DNA of 24,291 nt, from NCBI GenBank assembly GCA_003427395.1, contig BFEA01000182.1, positions 1,070,376 through 1,094,666 on the forward strand. The letters are read 5' to 3'. The notes beneath the pieces are model-generated. The model did not search any database. It had not been told where the DNA came from and worked only from the letters and a program-made list of their open reading frames with translations. This stretch comes from Chara braunii (Eukaryota; Streptophyta; Charophyceae; Charales; Characeae). The position numbers were made by a program, and so were the translations under genes. Of the stretch, positions 8,568 to 18,118 are shown piece by piece. Positions within the stretch are counted from its first letter, which is position 1; each line of letters opens with the position of its first letter.

Positions 8568-9545
8568 GTGTTGTTCGGTTTTACAGGATCAAGAAGGAAA
8601 CGCAAGAAAAGCAAAATGAAATTCGGCAACGAGAATGATAGCGGGGCAATCAACAGACTTACCGAAGAGGGAGGAGCAGAGCCAAGTCGAGAGCGGAGGA
8701 CTGTCAAGAGAAAAGTGTACATAGGGTTCAAGCAAGTGGTAGGCAGGGGTGCGAGAAAGCGCGTGTGCACAGGACCTTCGCCTCTCCGGGAGGGAGAAGG
8801 TATATATATCTCATCGGGGAGTGAGAGCGAGGAGGAAAGGGCGGGTGTGGGAGAAGGGGGCAGAGCAGAAGAAGGAAAGACTCGGGACTCTGACGAAGGA
8901 GAAGCCGAAAAGTGCGACCAGCACGAGCTTTGGCATGGGGTGAACGAGGGGAGACATAACATATGCAACGAACGTGAGGATGAGGAAGAGAGAAGGGAAA
9001 GCCCGCATGAAGAACGGAGCGGCCACGACAGTTGTGAGGGGAGGTATCCGGATTTTGAAGAGGGATATGAGAGGGGGACAAAGATTCCCTATAGCTAGGA
9101 TCCGAAGAACCCCACGGGTGGGTATAGCCCCATACAGACGGAAGAAGGGGAGGATGAGGAGGAAAAAGTACAGGAGGTCATAGAAATCAGCAGTGCTAAT
9201 GAGAGGGATGAAATCTCAAGGCCTAGAGCAGAGAGGCGGCCCCCGACACACCAGCCGCACGAAGAGGCCTTCAGATGAGAGGATGAGTTTGGGCCGACGC
9301 CCAGTCATTCGTTTCAACAATGACTCAGTGTGATCAAACATGATTGGATTATCAAGACCCGGAAACTCGCGAAGGCAGGGGTGGTGGCCACACCTTTGGA
9401 TTTCTACAGTGAAATGGAGTTGCGAGAGATTGCGAGGAGGAGGAGAGAAATCATAGTCTCTGACCTGGGGGTTAAAAAGCCATCAGAAAGATAGGATGAA
9501 CAAGAGACCGAGCGAGTTGAGGCACATGACATCAATAGGGAGTAG
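8568..9545 (+). pseudogene. Decayed ORF, acidic and charged, unknown function
   Basis: Frame 0 is open from about 8568 to TAG 9096-9098 and remains coding-like to TAG 9543-9545, with further stops at TGA 9276, TGA 9321 and TAG 9492. It begins with a basic stretch (SRRKRKKSKMKF), followed by an acidic serine/glutamate segment (ISSGSESEEERAG), a long Glu/Arg-rich middle, and a more folded-looking end (HDWIIKTRKLAKAG, TPLDFYSEMELREIARRRRE). No domain is recognised. Its place just after an integrase end and LTR-like sequence suggests the 5' part of another retroelement (Gag N-terminus) or an accessory ORF. An amino-terminal ATG is not evident, and GTG or TTG would be unlikely in a eukaryote. Confidence 0.45.
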
Positions 9546-9890
9546 ATGTTGTTTAGTGTTGAACAAAAAATTGTGATTTCCTTTTGCAAATATGGGATGA
9601 CAGGGTTTGTATTGTACGAGTAAGCTTGCGAGGAATGCGGGATAAAAGGACTGGCTACGACTGTGTCACGATGGGTTAGAAGATAGCATTTTGAGGCTGC
9701 TTCTTGATGAGCTACCTTTGAAAGTGTGTATACAAGACAATGGCATGGGGCATGGGATGAGACTGAAAGGTGTACTGTGAACCTTGGATGAAATGAGGAT
9801 TGTGTCTTTCAAAAGAAAAAACTGTGAGTACAGATTGACGAGCAAAACAAGATGTGAATGCTGGTCAAGTACAAGAGAGGTTAGGGAACC
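9546..9890 (+). pseudogene. Further decay of the same reading frame
   Basis: Immediately after TAG 9545 the same frame reads MLFSVEQKIVISFCKYGMTG, then ACEECGIKGLATTVSRWVRR, ESVYTRQWHGAWDE and MLVKYKRG, broken by TAA, TAG, TGA TGA, TGA, TGA, TGA and TAG. The short peptide blocks between stops look protein-like, with a tryptophan-rich and cysteine-containing character. By about 9890 the frame becomes unreadable. This is a judgement from residue composition, not from homology. Confidence 0.3.
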
Positions 9891-10255
9891 TGTGAGTTAA
9901 GGGGCGTGAAGAACACTCCTTCCCTAGAAGTCTAATCCAACTGAGTCATGAATGAGTCTGAGAATAGCCAAGATCTGAGAAACAAGGAAGAGTGAAAATA
10001 GAGGGGGTGCCCCAGTCTTTTGCTATGGTTGAATGGTCGGGTGGGCTAGTGCTGCTTGGGGCTGCGAGCCTCAATTTGATCACTAGACGCTAAGTCGGAT
10101 GTCTGCATGAACAGCAAATGATATTGAGAAATTGACAAAGAAAATCGCACGTGAAAAATTGCAATAAATGACCACCTTCTAACCCCCCGAGACAGAAATA
10201 GGATCCGTGTCCTCGAGGCCCACCCCCTCGGGCGCTAACATTGGGAATGGAAAGG
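9891..10255. other. No feature seen
   Basis: Purine-rich sequence without a sustained frame, repeat array or recognisable RNA gene on either strand. Confidence 0.5.
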
Positions 10256-10440
10256 AATGACCCTAACCAGGCTGTTCGACTTGAGAATGAAAATTAATGA
10301 CCCTAACCAGGCTGTTCGACTTGAGAATGGAAAGGAATGACCCTAACCAGGCTGTTCGACTTGAGAATGAAAAGGAATGACCCTAACCAGGCTGTTCAAA
10401 TTGAGAATGGAAAAGAATGACCTTAACCAGGTTGTTCGGA
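10256..10440. repeat. 40-bp minisatellite, about 4.6 copies
   Basis: The unit AATGACCCTAACCAGGCTG followed by TTCGACTTGAGAATG and a purine tail starts at 10256, 10296, 10336, 10376 and 10416, an exact 40-bp period. The copies are nearly identical except the last, which reads CCTTAACCAGGTTGTTCGG and runs into the imperfect hairpin AAATGGCCC-loop-GGGTCATTT at about 10440-10470. Confidence 0.95.
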
Positions 10441-10470
10441 AATGGCCCCTGACAAGGGTCATTTCTTTTC

Positions 10471-11794
10471 AAATAGGCACTGAGGTCCCCTGCATAATTG
10501 ATTGAGAAAGGTTGATTGAGAATGAGCTGGAATGAGCAATATGAGATGGAAAAGGTCAGTGGGTCGATCATTGAAATAGCCACGAGAATGGACGAGAGAG
10601 ATTGATGCCTTGAAATGACAAGGGCAGGATAAAGAGAGGACGAGTCTTGAGTCGAGAAGGGCATGGACCGCATAAGGATGGGATATTGGAATGTGAAAGT
10701 TGAGAATTGAAGGTGGGCCGACGGGTCGGTCTTGGAAGATGGCTACTGAGAAAGCGGCCGCCAGAGCGGCCACAAGGGGTGACCTTGTTGATGAGAGGCT
10801 GTCGGACCAGCCATGAGAATCACCCGTGAGAAAGGACTGACAATAACATTAGATTGAGTGATTGAGGATTAGATATTGCATTGCATAGTCAGGGGACCCT
10901 AGGCAATTTGATGAAAGGTCGTCGGACCGACCACGGAAATAGCAAGAGATTGAGTTTTCCTTACTTTCTAGTCTCAGGCCTCAACATGAGGGGGATAACG
11001 ATGCATGCACCGCGACCCCAGGACCTCTACCCGCCAAGGGAAAAGTCTCAACGCGACCTATTCCTCTTAAGGAAGCATAAGGGTTAAAGGATCAGGGCAT
11101 TGTTCTTTTTGATCAATGCTCGCCGTCCGGAACTACCTCCGACGACGAGCTCTAGTCGGGGGGTTCGAACTGTGCCTCGTATTGAGAACCTAAACGTTAA
11201 GGGCGTAGAGCCAAATGGGCGAGAGAGCCATTCTTTTTCTAAGTCTCAGTTTTTCTTTCCTCAACCACACGCCATACCGTAGAGGAGCGGCGTGGCCGTT
11301 TGGGATGGACCAAGACTGCTCGCATTAAGTTGAGCGACACTGTCCAAAGGGAGGGGTCGGGCGTGGTATCGGGTGAAAGCTGCAACCACCACAGGGTGAG
11401 TGACACCGCCCTGCCGAATGATTACAACCGTTCCGGGACTAGCCGCGAGGTCTTCGTAACTGCACTCGCAGATCAATAGAGAGCCCCAACTCTCTTGAAA
11501 GGAAGAGGCCGGATCCAAGAAAATACCACTTGGGAGGAACGATTCGCGAGGGAGCCACTTGTGGTATGATGGGGTCCTGGGAGGAGTGGACTGGACCCGC
11601 CTAACAGATGCGAGGAGACACCTTAATGATGATGTCCATCTCTAGAGAAGTGGCCGCCGGACTAGAGTAGGGGATTAGGTGAGTTATCAGGAGGGGGAGG
11701 ACTGACCACTCTTCCTTTTTGGGGCTGATGGGCTGACATCCGTCTACTCAGTTGACAAAGCAAGGTCTGCGTACCTCCATGTGAGAACCAGTCG
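10471..11794. other. Intergenic, no gene seen
   Basis: Several short self-complementary stretches occur, for example CGGCCGCCAGAGCGGCC near 10757 and GGTCGTCGGACCGACC near 10917. The GGTTCGAAC at 11160 resembles a tRNA B box, but no A box or cloverleaf surrounds it. No coding frame is convincing. Confidence 0.45.
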
Positions 11795-11840
11795 TGCGAT
11801 GGGGGCATCGCATTTTGAGTGGGGGGAAGGTGTGTCATCT
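11795..11840 (+). mobile_element. Retrotransposon 3' end: hairpin, purine tract, LTR start
   Basis: The perfect hairpin TGCGATG-gggg-CATCGCA is followed by GAGTGGGGGGAAGG (11817-11830) and TGTGTCATC. The layout matches the module at 13102-13145 almost base for base. A hairpin plus polypurine tract followed by TG is a typical 3' boundary of an LTR retrotransposon internal region. The associated element body is not identifiable. Confidence 0.55.
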
Positions 11841-11888
11841 ACCGATGAAAAAACATGCAAAAAAGAAGGTTACCATGAGCTCAGGAAA

Positions 11889-12480
11889 TTGTGTAATTGA
11901 CCTTGCGCAGACTTGAGAAAAGGTCTGGCAAGATGTCAAGAAGAGAAAAAAAATTGTGTAATTGACTTTGTGCAGGCTTGAGAGAAGGTCTGACAAGATG
12001 TCCAGAAGAGAAAAGAAATTGTGTAATTAACTTTGCGCAGGTTTGAGAAAAGGTCTGGCAAGATGTCTAGAAGAAAAATGTTTGTGTAATTGACTTTGCG
12101 CAGGCTTGAGAAAAGGTCTGGCAAGATGTTCAGAAGAGAAAATAAATTGTGTAATTGACTTTGTGCAGGCTGGAGAGAAGGCCTGGCAAGATGTCCAGAA
12201 CAAAAATGCTTGTGTAATTGACTTTGCGCAGGCTTGAGAACAAGTCTGGCAAAATGTCAAGAAGAAAAATGCTTGTGTAATTGACTTTGCACAGGCTTGA
12301 TAAAAGGTCTGGCAAGATGTCCAGAAAAGAAAGGCATGTGTAATTGATTTTGCGTAGGCCAAAGAAAAGGCCAAACCGGTTGTCCAGAAGAGAGATGTAC
12401 ATGTAATTGGCGGTTGCATGGGCTTGAGAAAGGTCTGGCAAGATGACCAGAAGAAAGATGCTTGGGGAATGGACTGGGTA
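11889..12480. repeat. 63-bp minisatellite, about 9 copies
   Basis: The unit starts TTGTGTAATTGACTTTGCGC, continues AGGCTTGAGAAAAGGTCTGG and ends CAAGATGTCCAGAAGA plus a purine tail. Seven copies are well preserved, two more are diverged, and traces continue to about 12640. Each unit contains a small hairpin potential (TCTGG-caagatgt-CCAGA). Open frames on the - strand across this array are products of the repeat, not genes. Confidence 0.95.
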
Positions 12481-13101
12481 ACTTGTATGTAAAATTGATT
12501 GAGCTTGGGTATAAGGAAGGTCGGATGAGGGTGACATGCATGTGAAATCGGCAGGACGAGGGAAAAGCCGGGCAGAATGACCTGGAAGAAATACGTGTGA
12601 ATTGGGTTGGGTTTGAGAGTGAGGAAAGGGTGACGAGAGACATGGATTGCACGGGCCGAAGAGCCAAGTAGAAGAGGCATTAAGGGTGACGGAACTCGAA
12701 AAAGGGACCTGGTTGGCACGGGATGAAAGGAGGATCAACCAAAGGGTATTTGGGATGACAAGGCTCGGGGGAGAAGCAGGGGCAGCGAAAAGAGGAAAGT
12801 TGGAAGGAGGCTTGATGTACTACGGGTGATGAACGAGACGAAAGAGGTTTGATGTTCTAAGAGTGATGAATGAGATGAGAGGGGTCTGATGTTCTAAGAG
12901 TGATGAATAAGACATGAGAAACCTGAAGGACAAAGAAAGCTTGATCCTACACCCCTCTCCCCGCTCCAAGGCGGGAAACTAGAAGAAACCCGAGAAAGGA
13001 GCAAGAAAAAACAAAACGGACCCTGACAAACTAACTACCTATAACATCTCATCCTCCTCTCCCGTCTACTCCTCTAAACCCCACTGACAGGAAATTGATG
13101 C
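12481..13101. repeat. Degenerate repeats, including a 38-bp triplet repeat
   Basis: Decaying versions of the 63-bp unit continue to about 12640. At about 12835-12915 three copies of a unit of about 38 bp occur (TGATGTTCTAAGAGTGATGA with a GAGA-type tail). The remainder is purine-rich and then CT-rich sequence with no gene. Confidence 0.6.
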
Positions 13102-13155
13102 GCGATGAGGACATCGCAAATGAGTGGGGGGAATGTGTCGGGACTGGTGAGTCCC
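13102..13155 (+). mobile_element. Second retrotransposon 3' end and LTR start
   Basis: The hairpin CGATG-agga-CATCG is followed by GAGTGGGGGGAATG (13122-13135) and TGTCGGGACTGGTGAGTCCC, which itself forms a hairpin GGGAC-tggtga-GTCCC. It is highly similar to the module at 11795. I read it as a polypurine tract followed by the 5' edge of an LTR whose 3' edge I cannot place; the LTR could extend across much of 13136-16960. Confidence 0.6.
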
Positions 13156-13670
13156 AAATTACTTTCCATCACTCGAGAGACGAAATCTGGAGTAAGGAGG
13201 AAAGAGAGAGAAAAAACAAAGGATTAGGCCGTAGGAGGGAGTGATGTCCTGGGGTGAGAACCACAGGAGGAGAGAACCAGCGACGACAAGCGAGTAAGCG
13301 CAATAACAGGGGTACATAGAACATAGCATGAGGCCGGGAGGGCCGTTGGAATTCAACAAGATTAAGACCAAAGGACCCTTGAACCAGCAAACGCGGCACG
13401 ACAACGACAAAAGAATGAGGAAGTCGAAGAGGCGGACGACCCTGGAGGTCATGGAAAAGTAGAGAATAAGGGCCCATCATGGGGGCCACCTACGGGAGTC
13501 TCGGGTTGAAGGCACCGCGACCAAAAGAAACCGGCGTGAGCAAGGCGCAAGAAAGACAAGGGAGAGGGGTCACCGTGGGGCGGCAAACGCCCAAGGAACG
13601 TGGGACACCTTGGGGAAAGGCACCTGGGGCCACGTGGGACTAAGTAAAAATAATGACATCCGGGACCAAA
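13156..13670. other. Putative LTR interior, no gene seen
   Basis: G/A-rich sequence without a coherent frame. Frames on the - strand here are proline/leucine-rich composition artefacts. Confidence 0.4.
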
Positions 13671-13776
13671 TGTGTCGGGGACCGCCGGCGGGACCAAGTG
13701 CCGGGGACCACCGGCGGGACTAAGTGTCGGGGACCGCCTGCGGGACTAAGTGTCGGGGACCACCGACGGGACGAAT
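13671..13776. repeat. 26-bp GC-rich repeat, four copies
   Basis: The unit TGTCGGGGACCGCCGGCGGG plus ACTAAG is repeated four times with minor changes. It resembles the putative LTR start TGTCGGGAC at 13136, so it may be a local amplification of an LTR-edge sequence. Confidence 0.9.
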
Positions 13777-14360
13777 GGCGGGGACATGTGAAAGTCTCAA
13801 GAGGAAACGGCGGCACCACATGAGGGAAAAATCATAAAGACAAGGGGCACCGTCAAGATCGAGATCTTGACGGCCAAAAATATTAGCACCGGTAGTGCAA
13901 GCAGTAGCAGTAGCAAATAGGAAGGCCAAAAAGAAAAGGAAGAGTAAAGAAACTTGAAGAGGGAGGCATGGGAGCAATCCGAAAAATCTCGGATCCGCCT
14001 CCTTCAAAAAAATGGAGTCAAAAGAGACCCCATGTGAAAAATAGGCTTCCGGGAGAAAATCGGAGTAGAAAGGGTTACTGTGGAAGAGAAATAGAGGTAA
14101 GAGGGAGCTCCCATGGGCATGAGAAGACCATTATTGCAGTCCGAGATACAACGGACTGCACCTTGGGCATAGGAAGGGCCAAAACCAAGAGGAAGGGGCT
14201 AGAAAAGGGCCTTAACGACCACGTGACACTTGACATGCTCGAAAAAAGAAAGAAAAAAAAAAAAAAAGTGGGAGAATAAGACAAAAAGAGTGAGAGGGAG
14301 TGAGTGAGTTGGCCGTCAGTAGGGACTGCCACAAGTAGGGACTGGCAGGTCCCTACTGTC
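13750..14360. repeat. About 620-bp direct repeat, copy 1
   Basis: This matches 15150-15791 in order: CACCGACGGGAC, the CACCGTCAAGATC hairpin followed by AATATTAGCAC, the CCGAGATACAACGG block, the GACACTTGACA block, and GGGAGAATAAGACAAAA. It ends in the hairpin GTAGGGAC-tggcag-GTCCCTAC. A perfect 11-bp-arm palindrome lies at 13850-13873. No coding capacity is seen. Confidence 0.75.
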
Positions 14361-14548
14361 AAAAAAAGGAGGAAAAATAAAAGAAAAGAAAAGAGAAAAT
14401 AACCTTAACAGTAAAAAACGGTCACTTGGGGAGATACATCCTTGACTAGATTCATTCAAGAATATGGTGGTTACAAAGGACTTTGATTTTCCTTTGATTT
14501 TGCAGAGAAAATCAAAGAAAATCAAGGCCCCATGCAACTGAAATAAAA

Positions 14549-14870
14549 CGGATTACATGGGGGAGGGGAAACACATGTTTTAGGTGTATCCGGAGCCAAA
14601 ATTGAGTCCGGATGCAGTTGGGAGTTGACCGTTTCTTTTTCTTTCAAGTAAGGACTAGTTGTGGGGCATTGGGGCTAGGGAATTGACCCCCATTGCAGTC
14701 CGAGTTACAACGGACTGCATGGGGATGGGAAAACACATGTTTTAGGTGCATCCGGATCCAATATTGAGCCCGGATGCACTTATAAATTAAATGCTTCATT
14801 TTCTTCTAGCATGGGGCAAGTTGTGGGGTTGTGGGACTAGGAAAATAACCATGATTGCAGTCCGAGAAAT
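14549..14870. repeat. 165-bp tandem duplication
   Basis: The block AAACACATGTTTTAGGTG, then a pyrimidine step and ATCCGGA, starts at about 14569 and again at about 14734. Each is followed by GAG(T/C)CCGGATGCA and later by TTGCAGTCCGAG. Flanking elements contain the inverted pair TGCAGTCCG / CGGACTGCA. Two clear copies, with a weaker third edge near 14855. Confidence 0.75.
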
Positions 14871-15149
14871 AAAAGACTACATGAGGATGCCTAGGCCAAG
14901 GGAAAACGAGCCATGACACGCCCCAAAGACTAGAAAAATCTGATTTCGGCATGGGGCAAGTGGAGACGGTAAACGACAACCGTGAGATGAGATCTCACGG
15001 CCTAGAAAAATCGGCATACATGTGGCACCTAAGGGAGAGATGTTGGGACCACCAAAGCCAAGGGGGTCTAAAAATAAAAATGGATATACCCGGGATGTTG
15101 CCGGGGACCAAGTGGACCCAAATAATAAAAGTCGAAAAACGGAACACGC

Positions 15150-15791
15150 GCTGGCGACACCACCGACGGGACAAGAAAACGAAACTAGTGCGGAGGAAAG
15201 TGGCGAGGACTTGAGATGTCCCAAGGGAACCATGGGCCAATACAAGAAATAATTGCACAAGCAAACGACACCGTCAAGATCAAGGATCTAGACGGTGGAA
15301 AATATTAGCACTACTAGTGTAAGCACTAGTGGGGGCGAGTGGGAGAGTCATGAGAGAAAAGAAAGTAAAATATTGGTGTTGGGAGGCCTGCCCAACAGTC
15401 TCACATATCTCGGACTAGCTAGGCATGAGAAAATCGAGCCTCAAGAGGCTCAACATGAGAAAAAGGTTGCCCAAAAAAAATCGAGGCAAAGGGGGCTCAA
15501 AGTTGGGACTAACGGAGGCGAAATGGAGCCCCCTAGGAGCATGGGGGTGCCATTGTTGAAATCCGAGATATAACGGTCAAGTACCAGCCATGAATAGGGC
15601 CATGAATGAGACCTTAAGGCCTAGAAAGAGGGTGCACAACTATTTGACACTTGACACAACTGAAATAAAAGAAAAAGAAAGAAAAATGAGAGAAAATGAA
15701 GGGAGAATGAGACAAAAGGGGAGAAAAAAGTAGAGGAGAGTGTGCCGGCCTATTGGGACCTGCACAGTAGGGACAGGCAGGTCCCAACTGT
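15150..15791. repeat. About 620-bp direct repeat, copy 2
   Basis: Diverged second copy of 13750-14360, offset by about 1.4 kb. The terminal hairpin region reads GGGACCTGCACAGTAGGGAC followed by AGGCAGGTCCC. The palindrome seen at 13850 is decayed here (CCGTCAAGATC followed by AAGGATCTAGACGG). Confidence 0.7.
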
Positions 15792-16977
15792 GAGCTCACC
15801 CCTCCTAGAATAAGGGAGGGTGATCTGGATTGCAGATAACAAAATCTGAATTAGAAAGAAGAAAATGAGAAAAAATGCAAAAAAGAAATGACCGGTTTTT
15901 TTGTGGACCATCGATCTGAGATCAGATCTCATGGTGGAGAGGAACTAGTCGTTTTTTGTGGGCCAGCTCAAAACGGCTAGCTCCGGAATGAGGTGGCAGC
16001 GCAAAATGGAAAGAAAAGAGGGAAAGAGACAAAACTGTGCATTTGGCCCAAAAAGAGAGCCGGATGCACCAAAAATTAAAAAAATGGACTTAGGGGTTCA
16101 AATTTGAAGCGAGGGCTACTTGGGGGTGGCACGGAATATTGTTGGCCTTGGATCTCAGCCAGATCCAAGACTGAAAATGTGCTGCTACATGGAAAAATAT
16201 CTCGGTCTACCAAAAATGGGGTACAAACTGAAAAAATCGAGAAAAATGTCCACTAGGTTTTTTTATCTCAAGTAAAGTTGCCCCTTGGGTATTAGGACCC
16301 AAGGGGGCAACATTTTGGAAGTGGAAAAGAGGTTGAAGAAGGCCAAGAGGCAATCCAAGTTGGTACCAACCACTCGGAGTGCATGTACTTGGTCAAAATG
16401 AGGCCCGGGTATCTCCGAAAGGGCCTAGTAGTGAAATATTGTCTTGGGGGTACCTTGGTTCACCTCAAGGCACATGGGGAGGCCCATGGGCAGGCCAGAC
16501 TGCTGGTTTCAGCCTACATAAGCTGAGAATTCAGTCCGCCACACACACATTTGCATGAGGAGTGCCCATGCTGCCCAAGTCAGCTCATAGGAACACTCTT
16601 TCACTTGGAGAGAGGAGAGGGGAACCCATGCCAGTTTGGGAGCTTGGTGGAGACCATGAGCTAGGGAGAGGAGTTCTAGAGGCTAATGGTAGTGAGGCTG
16701 GCACTGGGGAGGTGATCAGCCATAGCCCCCAGGGTGTGAGGAGGAGAGAGAGGCTAGAGGGAGTCCCATTAGCCCTCCAAGAGGGGAGGACTCCATAGCC
16801 ATGGTGATATGAGCTTGTGACAACTTGGGAGAAGGTAAGAGAGGAAGGAGAGAGGCTTGAGGAAGGAGAAAGCCATAACCAAGGAGGAGTTTATACAAGG
16901 AGGAAGAAGCCTCATCAAGATTGAGACTCCATCCCCAAGGCATCAACAATGCGAGTGAAAGGAAGAAGATGCTATTT
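15792..16977. other. Hairpin-bearing non-coding stretch
   Basis: Notable folds are CACCCCTCC-tagaataa-GGGAGGGTG near 15796, CTTGGATCT-cagcc-AGATCCAAG near 16147, TTGCCCCTTGGGT (16278-16290) pairing with 16297-16310, and CATGGG-gagg-CCCATG near 16472. A weak TATA-like CTACATAAG near 16513 is followed by CA-rich sequence, a possible LTR promoter, but this is inference. No gene is seen. Confidence 0.45.
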
Positions 16978-17250
16978 CTCCCTCTTCTTCTTCTTCTTCT
17001 TCTTCTCCTTCTTCTTCTTCTTTTTCTTCTTTTTCTTCTTCATCTTCTTCCTTTTCTTCTTCTTCTTCTTCCCCTTCTCCATTTTTCTTCTTCATTTTCT
17101 TCTTCCTCCTCTTCTCCTTCCTCCTTCTTCTCTTATCTTCCTTCATCATCTCCTTCTTCTTCCTTTTCTTCTTCTTTTCTTCTTCCTCTTCTTCTTCTCC
17201 ATTTTCTTCTTTTTCTTCTTCTTCTTCCTCCTCTTCTTCTCTTTAGTCTA
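16978..17250. repeat. (TTC)n microsatellite tract
   Basis: About 270 bp of imperfect TTC/TCC repeats on the + strand. The apparent Leu/Phe/Ser-rich + frames and Glu/Lys-rich - frames across it are translations of the microsatellite and not genes. Confidence 0.97.
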
Positions 17251-17262
17251 CTCTACTTCTTA

Positions 17263-18118
17263 CTTTTCACTTACATGCTAGTAGGAGATGCTCCGATTCT
17301 TCTGTGGACGATTTCATGCTCAATACTTGTGATTTGATCTAGTGTAGATCTTGCTTTTCACTCATATGCTAGTAGGAGATGCTCCGATTCTTCTATAGAT
17401 GATCTCATGCTCAATACTTGTGATTTGATCTTAGTGTAGATCTTGCTTTTAACTCACACACTAGTGGGAGATGCTCCGATTCTTCTATGGATGATCTCAT
17501 GCTCAATACTTATGATTTGGTCTTATTGTAGATTTTGCTTTTCACTCACATGCTAGTAGGAAATGCTCCGATTCTTCTATGGATGATCTCTTGCTCAAAT
17601 CTTGTGATTTGGTCTAGTAAAGATCTTCTTTTTCACTCACATGCTACTAGGACATGCTCTGATTCTTCCACGAATGATCTCATGCTTAATACTTGTGATT
17701 TGGTCTACCTCAGCTCTTGCTTTTCACTCACATGCTAGTAGGAGATGCTCCGATTCTTCCATGGATGATCTCATGTTCAATACTTATGATTTGATCTAAG
17801 TATAGATATTGTTTTTCACTCACATGCTAGTAGGAGATGTTCCGATTCTTCTATGGATGATCTTATGCCCACTACTTGTGATTTGGTCTACAGTGTAGAC
17901 CTTGCTTTTCACTCACATGCTAGTAGGAGATGCTCCGATTCTTCTACGGATGATTTCATGCTCAATACTGATTTGGTCTAGTGTAGATCTTGCTTTTCAC
18001 TCACATGCTAGTAGGACATGCTCCGATTCTTCTATGGATGATCTCATTCTCAATACTTGTGATTTGGTCTAGTGTAGATCTTGCTTTTCATTCACATGCT
18101 AGTAGGAGATGCTCCGAT
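17263..18118. repeat. 91-bp satellite, ten copies
   Basis: The unit begins CTTTTCACTCACATGCTAGT, continues AGGAGATGCTCCGATTCTTC and ends TGGTCTAGTGTAGATCTTG. Units start at about 17263, 17354, 17446, 17538, 17628, 17720, 17811, 17905, 17993 and 18084. The last is cut off after about 35 bp at a sharp junction with unrelated GC-rich sequence (TCGAGCGCATCGG). Period 88-93 bp. Because 91 is not a multiple of three, frames across it are not maintained. Confidence 0.97.

Noticed and set aside
1408-9545. A genetic code with UGA read as tryptophan
   Set aside because: TGA also ends module D and the integrase frame at sensible places, TGG remains common in the same frames, and TAA/TAG stops interrupt the same ORFs; mutation is the simpler explanation.
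11150-11175. GGTTCGAAC, B-box-like
   Set aside because: No A box at tRNA spacing and no cloverleaf.
12027-12738. Overlapping - strand frames of 130-230 residues with repeated motifs
   Set aside because: They are translations of the 63-bp minisatellite (63 is divisible by three, so frames stay open); no independent coding evidence.
16921-17337. Leucine/phenylalanine/serine-rich frames and the lysine/glutamate-rich reverse frame
   Set aside because: Pure translation of the (TTC)n microsatellite.
17263-18118. Regular spaced repeats considered as a CRISPR array
   Set aside because: Units are contiguous with no unique spacers, and the window is eukaryotic.
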